From NCBI GenBank assembly GCA_030613045.1, contig JAUWMS010000202.1:1-5785 (forward strand): a stretch of 5,785 nt of DNA. Direction: 5' to 3'. The first letter of the stretch is position 1, and the number at the start of each line of letters is the position of its first letter. The translations under genes and the position numbers were made by a program. This stretch comes from Candidatus Latescibacterota bacterium (lineage in GTDB: Bacteria; Latescibacterota; 4484-107). This document shows positions 1-4,931 of the stretch, piece after piece. Below the pieces are notes generated by a model. The model did no database searches, had not been told where the DNA came from, and saw nothing but the letters and a program-made list of their open reading frames with translations.

Positions 1-3
1 CGG

Positions 4-59
4 ACCAGTCACCAATCACCAATCACCAGTCACCAGTCACCAGTCACCAATCACCAATC
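4..59. repeat. Heptamer tandem array 1 (ACCAGTC/ACCAATC)
   Basis: Eight consecutive, exactly spaced 7-bp units: four ACCAGTC and four ACCAATC, differing only by A/G at position 5. A degenerate ninth unit follows at 60-66. The array probably extends leftwards beyond the window. It lies directly upstream of the potassium channel gene. The frame of that gene stays open through the array with no ATG, GTG or TTG, so the array is either upstream noncoding DNA or, less likely, translated as an N-terminal tail. Confidence 0.93.
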
Positions 60-92
60 ACCGAGCCACCGACCGGCCCCAGACAACGGGGA

Positions 93-1427
93 TTGACCGC
101 GGCTGAAATTTTGATGCTCAGCTTTGCGGGAGCGATCCTCACAGGCACGCTGTTGCTGATGCTGCCTCCGGCTTCGGTTGGAAAGTCGTTGTCCTTTGTG
201 GATGCGCTATTCACCGCCACCAGCGCGACCTGCGTCACGGGATTGACCGTGGTGGACACGGGAACCCACCTTACCGCATTCGGCCAGATGGTCATTCTCG
301 CGCTCATCCAGATGGGCGGACTGGGCATTATGACTTTTTCCACCTTCTTCCTCTTTCTCTTCGGAAGAAGCGTGTCCATGAAATATCACGATGCGCTGTC
401 CGATACATTGGGGCACGCGCCCGCGGGCGATACGCGGCGGCTTCTGAAGGCGGCGCTCGGATTCACGGCGGCGGCGGAGGGCATCGGCGCGCTCCTTCTT
501 CTCCGGCGATTCGTCGGACTTTTTCCTTTTCCAAAAGCCCTTTACCACGCGGTGTTCCACGCGATTTCGGCGTTTTGCAACGCGGGTTTTTCGCTGTATA
601 GCGAGAGCTTTATCTCCCACCAGGGCGATCTTCTCGTCAGCGGCTCCCTGATGCTTCTCATCGTTCTCGGAGGCATCGGGTTTCCGGTTCTTCTCGATCT
701 CCGGCGGTTTGGAAAAACGCGCCGCATCCGGAATTTTTCGCTGCACACGAAGATCGTGCTGACGTTCACCGGGCTGTTGATCGTCGTGGGTATGGCGCTT
801 TTTCTCCTCTTAGAAGCGCACAACACGCTCCGGCCGCTTCCGTGGGGAACGAAACTTCTATCTTCCCTGTTTCAATCCGTCACACCCCGGACAGCGGGAT
901 TCAACACCCTGTCCATCGCTCATCTGACCCATGCAGCGGCTTTTTTGTTGATCGTGTGGATGTTCATCGGAGCCAGTCCCGGCTCCTGCGGCGGAGGGAT
1001 CAAGGTCAGCACCTTCGCCATCCTGATCGCCTCGGGATACGCCCAATTGCGAAATCGTAGCGAACCCACTCTGTTCTATCGCCGGATTCCGTCCCATGCC
1101 GTAGTCAGGACGATTGCGGTGGTAATGCTCTCGGCGTGCGTGATTATGTTGTTCACAATGGCGCTTCTCGTCACCGAAAGCGGAAATGAGTCCCATCCGG
1201 GAGATCGCGGGCTCTTTCTCAGCGTCCTGTTCGAGGCCACTTCCGCCTTCGGTACCGTCGGACTCTCCACCGGACTCACTCCGCATCTGACCGCCATCGG
1301 CAAGGCCCTGGTGACGCTTCTGATGTTCACCGGACGCGTAGGCCCGCTCACCATCGCCCTGATGGTCGGCACACGCAGCGTGCCTCCGAAATTCCGATAC
1401 GCGGAGGAAGCGGTGATGGTGGGGTAA
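93..1427 (+). CDS. ktrB: KtrB/TrkH-family potassium channel subunit
   Basis: Membrane pore subunit of a Ktr/Trk potassium uptake system, expected to work with the RCK protein encoded next (1673-2323). The 444-residue product has the four-fold M1-P-M2 layout of the SKT superfamily. Filter loops are visible as TCVTG (residues 46-50), FCNAGF (161-166), TPRTAGF (264-270) and FGTVGL (386-391), each with its filter glycine. The flexible gating loop after the third repeat is GASPGSCGGGIK (about 293-304). Length matches KtrB (about 445 residues) better than E. coli TrkH (about 483), which has two extra N-terminal helices. The start is uncertain. TTG at 93 is the only start codon in this frame within the window and lacks a clear Shine-Dalgarno. 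It gives a product beginning MTAAEILML, about 14 residues shorter at the N-terminus than Bacillus KtrB (from memory). The frame is open to the window edge. Family assignment is firm; ion selectivity (K+ alone or Na+-dependent) is not determined. Confidence 0.93.
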   Translation: MTAAEILMLSFAGAILTGTLLLMLPPASVGKSLSFVDALFTATSATCVTGLTVVDTGTHLTAFGQMVILALIQMGGLGIMTFSTFFLFLFGRSVSMKYHDALSDTLGHAPAGDTRRLLKAALGFTAAAEGIGALLLLRRFVGLFPFPKALYHAVFHAISAFCNAGFSLYSESFISHQGDLLVSGSLMLLIVLGGIGFPVLLDLRRFGKTRRIRNFSLHTKIVLTFTGLLIVVGMALFLLLEAHNTLRPLPWGTKLLSSLFQSVTPRTAGFNTLSIAHLTHAAAFLLIVWMFIGASPGSCGGGIKVSTFAILIASGYAQLRNRSEPTLFYRRIPSHAVVRTIAVVMLSACVIMLFTMALLVTESGNESHPGDRGLFLSVLFEATSAFGTVGLSTGLTPHLTAIGKALVTLLMFTGRVGPLTIALMVGTRSVPPKFRYAEEAVMVG

Positions 1428-1430
1428 AGC

Positions 1431-1472
1431 GTGAAACGTGAGGCTTAAAACGTGAGGCGTGAAACGTGAAAC
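1431..1472. repeat. Heptamer tandem array 2 (GTGAAAC/GTGAGGC)
   Basis: Six exact 7-bp units begin three bases after the ktrB stop codon: GTGAAAC, GTGAGGC, TTAAAAC, GTGAGGC, GTGAAAC, GTGAAAC. Variation is A/G apart from the first T of TTAAAAC. The same units appear reverse-complemented at 2422-2463, on the far side of ktrA. Confidence 0.92.
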
Positions 1473-1474
1473 GT

Positions 1475-1499
1475 AGGGCGCGATCCTTGTGATCGCCCT
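1475..1499. other. Hairpin downstream of ktrB
   Basis: GCGATC (1480-1485) and GATCGC (1491-1496) form a perfect 6-bp stem around the loop CTTGT. An alternative outer pairing of AGGGCG with CGCCCT (1475-1480 with 1494-1499) is also possible. It sits after the ktrB stop and array 2. No T-run follows, so an intrinsic terminator is possible but weakly supported. The gap 1428-1672 otherwise holds the array, the large palindrome at 1536-1611 and the ktrA ribosome binding site. Confidence 0.35.
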
Positions 1500-1535
1500 C
1501 TCCGCGGCGAATTCGTTGACGCGAAAAAAAGACGC

Positions 1536-1611
1536 CACCACGGAATGGCACGGAAACACACAGAAATTCTCTTTCGGTTTTTTCTGTGTTATTCCGTGGG
1601 GTTCCGTGGTG
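1536..1611. repeat. Long imperfect inverted repeat
   Basis: The 31-base arms 1536-1566 and 1581-1611 are reverse complements at 26 of 31 positions, around a 14-base centre. The outer core is CACCACGGAA paired with TTCCGTGGTG and the inner core is ACACAGAAA paired with TTTCTGTGT. Mismatches cluster at two short places inside the arms. The element lies between ktrB and ktrA, ending about 60 bases before the ktrA start. As RNA it would fold into a strong stem-loop. It could be a structured leader, a miniature repeat element or a terminator-like structure; no T-run or target-site duplication decides between these. Confidence 0.8.
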
Positions 1612-1660
1612 AATGTTGGTGCTCTCCGCGGTCTTTGCGTCTTTGCGGTGGGAAAAGGAT

Positions 1661-1667
1661 GAGAGGG
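1661..1667 (+). promoter_or_regulatory. Ribosome binding site of ktrA
   Basis: The purine-rich GAGAGGG lies 5 bases before ATG 1673. It decides in favour of that start over the in-frame ATG at 1613, which sits just past the right arm of the 1536-1611 palindrome and would add a 20-residue leader unlike any RCK protein. Confidence 0.7.
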
Positions 1668-1672
1668 AAATT

Positions 1673-2323
1673 ATGCGAAATTTTGCCATCGTGGGTTTGA
1701 GCAATTTTGGCTATTTCCTCACGCAGGAGCTGGTTCGCCTGGGGCAATACGTGGTCGTGGTGGATGTGGACGAGGATCGGATCAACCGGGTCAAAACGCT
1801 CGTCCAGAAAGCGGTCATCGCGGACGCCACCGACCGGGACACCCTTCGGAGCCTTCGTCTCGGGGAGATGGACGTGGTCGTCGTCAGCCTGGGCGACCGG
1901 ATTGACGCCAGCGTGCTGACCACCATGCATCTAAAGGAACTCGGCGCCCGCCAGATTGTGGTCAAAGCGGCGTCGGAGGATCATGCCAAAATCCTCAACA
2001 TGGTCGGAGCGACACACATCGTTTTCCCTGAGAAGGATACGGCGCACAACATCGCATACAGCCTCAGCGAGTTCAGCGTATTGGATCGCATAGAACTGGC
2101 TCCGGGATACAGCATTATAGATTTCGCGCCTCCTGTCGAATTCGACGGAAAAACCCTGTCCGACTTGCATCTCAGAAGCCGCTATGGGGTTGAGGTGATC
2201 GTGGTCAAACGAAGCGACCCGGAGGAGACGCTGTTTCCCGCGGCTGATTTCGTGGTCCGATCCGGGGATGTACTGGTCGTGATGGGGAAAAACGAGGATT
2301 TGAAGCGCATCCAGGCTCTTTGA
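1673..2323 (+). CDS. ktrA: KtrA/TrkA-family RCK gating subunit
   Basis: Cytosolic nucleotide-binding regulator that assembles as a ring under the KtrB pore and gates potassium uptake. The 216-residue length is that of a single-RCK KtrA. Residues 1 to about 125 form the Rossmann-type RCK_N domain. It has the dinucleotide-binding turn GLSNFG (8-13), an acidic residue ending the second strand (VVVVD, D31), the DATDRDTL segment and a TTMHLKELGA helix. Residues from about 135 form the RCK_C/TrkA_C domain, with the conserved RYGVEVIVVKR and SGDVLVVMG stretches. The middle glycine of the usual GxGxxG turn is serine (S10). Start chosen at ATG 1673 because of the Shine-Dalgarno and alignment to the family N-terminus. 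The gene is 245 bases downstream of ktrB, a wide gap for partners, filled by repeats. It is clearly of the KtrA type; ATP/ADP or NAD(H) as ligand follows from the family only. Confidence 0.94.
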   Translation: MRNFAIVGLSNFGYFLTQELVRLGQYVVVVDVDEDRINRVKTLVQKAVIADATDRDTLRSLRLGEMDVVVVSLGDRIDASVLTTMHLKELGARQIVVKAASEDHAKILNMVGATHIVFPEKDTAHNIAYSLSEFSVLDRIELAPGYSIIDFAPPVEFDGKTLSDLHLRSRYGVEVIVVKRSDPEETLFPAADFVVRSGDVLVVMGKNEDLKRIQAL

Positions 2324-2421
2324 CGAGGGCACCACAGAGGACGTTTCCATAGCCATTGCGCCGGGCGGTGCGGTTGTCCGTGGCCCAATCTCCATTGACC
2401 CGTTCGCGATTTCCGGTTTGC

Positions 2422-2463
2422 GTTTCACGTTTTACGTTTCACGCCTCACGTTTTACGTTTTAC
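2422..2463. repeat. Heptamer tandem array 3 (GTTTCAC/GTTTTAC), inverted relative to array 2
   Basis: Six exact 7-bp units: GTTTCAC, GTTTTAC, GTTTCAC, GCCTCAC, GTTTTAC, GTTTTAC. Variation is C/T only. GTTTGC copies flank both ends (2416-2421 and 2464-2469). Reverse-complemented, the units are GTGAAAC, GTAAAAC and GTGAGGC, the vocabulary of array 2 (1431-1472). The array lies in the 187-base gap between ktrA and the antiporter gene. I see no other clear element in that gap besides a short purine-rich stretch before the antiporter start. Confidence 0.92.
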
Positions 2464-2510
2464 GTTTGCATCTTTCCGGGAAACAAAAAAAACGATGAAG
2501 ACGAGGGCTG

Positions 2511-3745
2511 ATGAATACCTTACTGATTGTCGGACTGGCGATTGCACTCAGCTTCGGTGCGGGATGGCTCGTTCACAAACTGAAATTTCCCATGGTCACC
2601 GGGTACGTGATGATGGGCGTCATTCTGGGTTCCTCCGTGCTCGGGCTGTTCAACGTCAGAGCGCTCGATCAGGTGAGCATCGTCGGCGATCTGGCCTTGG
2701 GCGTCATCGCCTTCAGCATAGGAGGTGAGCTGAGGCGCGACGTATTCAAACAACTCGGCAAGAGTATTTTCTGCATTGTTTTGATGGAAACGTTCGGCGC
2801 GTTCATACTGGTCGCCACGGCGATGTTTTTTATCACGCACCAAATCCATATCGCCTTGATCCTCGGTGCGGTGTCCGCGGCCACAGCCCCGGCGGCCACC
2901 GTGGCTGTGCTCCGGCAATATCGGGCCAAAGGACCTCTGACCACGACCATCCTGGCGGTGGTGGGCATAGATGACGCCATGGCGCTGATCATCTACGCGT
3001 TCGCGTCCTCCATAGCCAAAGCCTTCATCGGCGACGGAGAGCGACTCGTGCTATCCGGGATGGTGCTCACTCCCTTGATCGAGATCTTCGGAGCGATTGG
3101 GGTAGGTCTGCTGATGGGAAGCATCGTAAGTCTTTTGAGTCGCGGCATGAGGGATCAGGCCCAGCTTTTGACCCTGGCTGCTGGCGCCGTCCTGATTTCA
3201 AGCGGGATCGCGGTTCGCTTCCACCTGTCGGAACTGTTGACCAATATGGCGCTGGCGATGGCGTTTGTTAATCTGGCGCCTCCCCGTCGCAGCAAACAGG
3301 TGCTCGATGTGGTGCAACTGATGGGGTTTCCCATCATCGCCGGATTCTTCTGTCTCGCCGGCGCGCGCCTGGATATTGGGTTGCTTCCGAAGATCGGATG
3401 GATCGGACTCGTCTATGCCTCGACCCGAATGGCGGGGAAATTTCTGGGCGCCTCCGCCGGAGCCTTCCTGTCCAAAGCCCCTAAATCCGTCCGCAAATAC
3501 ATCGGCTTCTCCCTCTGGCCTCAGATCGGAGTCGCACTCGCTCTGGCCATCACGGTGGGGAAAGACTTCGCCCGCTACGGAGAACGGGGACAGAGTCCCT
3601 GGCCGTTCTGGTCATCAACATCCTGCTTTTCACCACCCTGATCACGGAAGTCGTAGGCCCGCTTATGACCCGATGGGCCATCGGCCGGGCCGGGGAAATC
3701 GAAAACCAGAAGCCAGAAGTCAAAAACCAGAAACCAGAAGTTTGA
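2511..3745 (+). pseudogene. CPA2/Kef-type cation:proton antiporter, frameshifted near the 3' end
   Basis: Polytopic inner-membrane antiporter expected to exchange Na+ or K+ for H+. ATG 2511 follows GAGGG (2503-2507) at a short spacing of 3 bases. The product opens with a helix of the LIVGLAIALSFGAGW type. It carries the TAPAAT stretch (125-130), the paired ion-binding aspartates GIDDA (D154, D155), RMAGK (306-310) and WPQIGVALALA (336-346), which together mark the CPA2 family. In this frame the ORF stops at 3641 with an unnatural tail rich in Trp, Ser and Pro after YGERGQ (356-361). The -1 frame instead continues with TESLAVLVINILLF...VGPLMTRWAIGRAGE, a convincing last helix, and ends at TGA 3743-3745. 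One extra G in the run at 3586-3589 would restore YGERGTESLAVLV and give about 411 residues. The last residues, NQKPEVKNQKPEV, come from the heptamer array. No C-terminal RCK domain is present. I cannot tell mutation from assembly error, so if the base is simply missing from the data this is an intact gene. Confidence 0.85.
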
Positions 3746-3752
3746 AGCCAGA
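3704..3752. repeat. Heptamer tandem array 4 (AACCAGA/AGCCAGA), overlapping the antiporter 3' end
   Basis: Seven exact 7-bp units: AACCAGA, AGCCAGA, AGTCAAA, AACCAGA, AACCAGA, AGTTTGA, AGCCAGA. All differences are transitions except one A-to-T in AGTTTGA. That unit (3739-3745) ends in the TGA stop of the frame-corrected antiporter, so the array forms the C-terminal tail of that protein. Confidence 0.88.
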
Positions 3753-3762
3753 AGGAGTTTTC

Positions 3763-3832
3763 TGATCTCTGGTCTCCGGCCTCTGATCTCTGATCTCTGA
3801 TCTCTGGTCTCCGGCCTCTGATCTCTGGCCTC
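3763..3832. repeat. Heptamer tandem array 5 (TGATCTC/TGGTCTC/CGGCCTC)
   Basis: Ten exact 7-bp units: five TGATCTC, two TGGTCTC, two CGGCCTC and one TGGCCTC, differing only by transitions. Read in another phase the units are TCTGGTC or TCTGATC. Their TCTGG core complements the CCAGA core of array 4 immediately upstream, so the two arrays together form a loose inverted repeat. The array occupies most of the gap between the antiporter and the PII-like gene. Confidence 0.93.
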
Positions 3833-3866
3833 TAAAGCAAGGTTGGGTATAAATCATCAAGAAAAT

Positions 3867-3872
3867 GGGAGG
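3867..3872 (+). promoter_or_regulatory. Ribosome binding site of the PII-like gene
   Basis: GGGAGG, 6 bases before ATG 3879. It favours this start over the in-frame TTG at 3843, which would add 12 residues containing the Shine-Dalgarno itself. Confidence 0.8.
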
Positions 3873-3878
3873 ATCCCC

Positions 3879-4208
3879 ATGCTCTTTTTAATAATAGTGC
3901 TTGAAAAACAGGAATGTCTCGAAGACGTGCTTTCCGCGCTGGTCGAAGTGGGGGTGATGAAGGCCAGCATCGTAGAAAGCACCAGTATGAACAAAGCCTT
4001 AGCGGATACCGTGCCCATCTTTGCGGGACTCCGGCATGAAATGTGGCGGCATCCCTTTACGAAAACGATCCTCGCGCTTGTGGAGGAGGAGCGTACTCTG
4101 GATGAGTTCATCGGGATTCTCAAAGAAGAGGGGATTGACTTCGAGGAGGAGGACACCGGCATGCTGGTCGCATTGCCCGTAGCCCGGACGATCGGTCACA
4201 TTAGTTAG
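3879..4208 (+). CDS. PII-like signalling protein
   Basis: A 109-residue soluble protein with the size and pattern of the PII-like superfamily (ferredoxin-like beta-alpha-beta-beta-alpha-beta fold, trimeric). A first strand MLFLIIVLEK (1-10) leads into a helix ECLEDVLSALVEVGV (12-26). A second strand ASIVEST (29-35) runs into the variable loop SMNKALADTVPIFAGL (36-51), and a third strand TKTILALVEEE (61-71) follows. A second helix TLDEFIGILKEEG (73-85) and a final MLVALPVARTIG (95-106) close the domain. The classical T-loop uridylylation tyrosine and the GlnB signatures are absent, so this is not a nitrogen-regulatory GlnB/GlnK. PII-like proteins of this kind often sit beside transporters and bind small ligands such as nucleotides. 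Its placement between a cation:proton antiporter and an EIIA gene suggests control of ion transport, which is inference. The start is fixed by the GGGAGG site. Confidence 0.72.
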   Translation: MLFLIIVLEKQECLEDVLSALVEVGVMKASIVESTSMNKALADTVPIFAGLRHEMWRHPFTKTILALVEEERTLDEFIGILKEEGIDFEEEDTGMLVALPVARTIGHIS

Positions 4209-4234
4209 TCGAATCGCTCTAATCTATTCAGCCA

Positions 4235-4344
4235 CTTGCAAAAACGAGGACGCCACCCGGCTCGCAGAGGCAAAACGGCTTTAATCTTGTCATTTGAGAT
4301 TCGAAATGCCGGGCGCCATCTCATCTGAAGAGTCGTTTTGCAAG
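4235..4344. repeat. Nested inverted-repeat element before the EIIA gene
   Basis: The outer arms CTTGCAAAAACGA (4235-4247) and TCGTTTTGCAAG (4333-4344) pair throughout except for one bulged A. Inside, CCCGGC (4256-4261) pairs with GCCGGG (4308-4313), and AATCT with AGATT forms a small apical hairpin. CTCTAAT occurs on both outer sides (4217-4223 and 4348-4354) but does not abut the arms, so it is not a clear target-site duplication. The element fills the 164-base gap between the PII-like and EIIA genes. It may be a miniature repeat element or a structured 5' leader. Confidence 0.65.
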
Positions 4345-4360
4345 GGACTCTAATGTCGCG

Positions 4361-4367
4361 AAGGAGG
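4361..4367 (+). promoter_or_regulatory. Ribosome binding site of the EIIA gene
   Basis: A near-perfect Shine-Dalgarno AAGGAGG, 5 bases before ATG 4373. It is the strongest translation signal in the window and follows shortly after the inverted-repeat element. Confidence 0.9.
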
Positions 4368-4372
4368 AAACG

Positions 4373-4882
4373 ATGGTACTTTCCGAGTTGATCACCGAAG
4401 ATTGTATCCTTACGGATATCGGAGCCGAGGGTAAGCTCGAAGTGCTCAGAACGTTTGTTGCGCGCTTTTTCAAAGCCGGCCTCGTCGGGGACGCCGAAGA
4501 ATGTCTGTACGCCATCCGCCAGCGGGAACAGATCGAAAGTACGGCCATCGGAGAGGGGATCGCCATTCCCCATGGACGCTCCGACACCGTGCGACAACTC
4601 GCTATAGCTTTCGGCAGATCCAAAGAGGGGATCGCCTTCGACGCCCTGGACGGAAAGCCCGTCTATCTGCTCTTCATGATCGTCTCGCCGAAAGACGCCC
4701 AGGCGGGCTACCTTCAGGCCGTGGCCAAAATCGCCCGCCTGCTGAACAACAAAACGCTGAGAGCGCGCCTGCTGGACGCGGAGACTCCGGAGGACGCGAT
4801 GCAGGTCATTCGGGACTTCGATGCGAGGGTGGCACCTGATATTGAGGTAGAGACGAAGGAGGGGCGGGTTATTCATCGGTGA
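4373..4882 (+). CDS. PTS EIIA(Fru/Ntr)-type phosphocarrier protein
   Basis: A 169-residue single-domain EIIA of the fructose/nitrogen family (PF00359 type), cytosolic. The phospho-accepting histidine is H67 in the signature STAIGEGIAIPHGR (56-69). The rest of the domain fits as well: LITEDCI near the start, AEECLYAIRQREQ (41-53), then GIAFDALDGKPVYLLFMIVSP (86-106), the strand and turn typical of the fold, and YLQAVAKIARLLNN (113-126). About 20 charged residues follow the domain. No EIIB or EIIC domain is attached and no sugar permease is nearby, which argues for a regulatory EIIA(Ntr)-like role rather than sugar uptake. In E. coli, unphosphorylated EIIA(Ntr) binds TrkA and affects K+ handling. 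A similar link to KtrA or the antiporter here is attractive but unproven. No EI or HPr partner is in view. Confidence 0.9.
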   Translation: MVLSELITEDCILTDIGAEGKLEVLRTFVARFFKAGLVGDAEECLYAIRQREQIESTAIGEGIAIPHGRSDTVRQLAIAFGRSKEGIAFDALDGKPVYLLFMIVSPKDAQAGYLQAVAKIARLLNNKTLRARLLDAETPEDAMQVIRDFDARVAPDIEVETKEGRVIHR

Positions 4883-4920
4883 GGCCGGGGTAATTTTTCT
4901 GCGAAGCGGAAAACGAGAAG

Positions 4921-4925
4921 GGAGG
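4921..4925 (+). promoter_or_regulatory. Ribosome binding site of the 4932 gene
   Basis: GGAGG, within AAGGGAGG, 6 bases before ATG 4932. It supports this start. The gap of 49 bases after the EIIA stop holds no terminator, so co-transcription with EIIA is likely. Confidence 0.8.
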
Positions 4926-4931
4926 CTTGTC

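Noticed and set aside
1431..1472. CRISPR array or iteron-type replication origin made of heptamers
   Set aside because: Units are contiguous with no spacers, only 7 bp long, and occur in several unrelated vocabularies between genes. No cas or replication initiator gene is present.
1516..1545. TTGACG as a -35 promoter element before ktrA
   Set aside because: No acceptable -10 hexamer lies 16-18 bases downstream, and the region falls inside the palindrome.
858..1559. A 233-residue open frame on the - strand opposite ktrB
   Set aside because: It overlaps conserved KtrB coding sequence and a heptamer array, and its product is low-complexity with repeat-derived segments. No ribosome binding site.
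1613..1672. Upstream ATG at 1613 as the ktrA start
   Set aside because: It would add 20 residues unlike the family N-terminus and lies just past the right arm of the palindrome. ATG 1673 has a good ribosome binding site and matches KtrA.
2495..2728. A 77-residue open frame overlapping the antiporter start
   Set aside because: It is in a different frame from the clearly conserved antiporter helices and gives an Arg-rich product without features.
3580..3602. Programmed -1 ribosomal frameshifting in the antiporter gene
   Set aside because: No X XXY YYZ slippery heptamer is in phase here and the upstream frame product ends in a non-family tail. A lost G in the G run explains it more simply.
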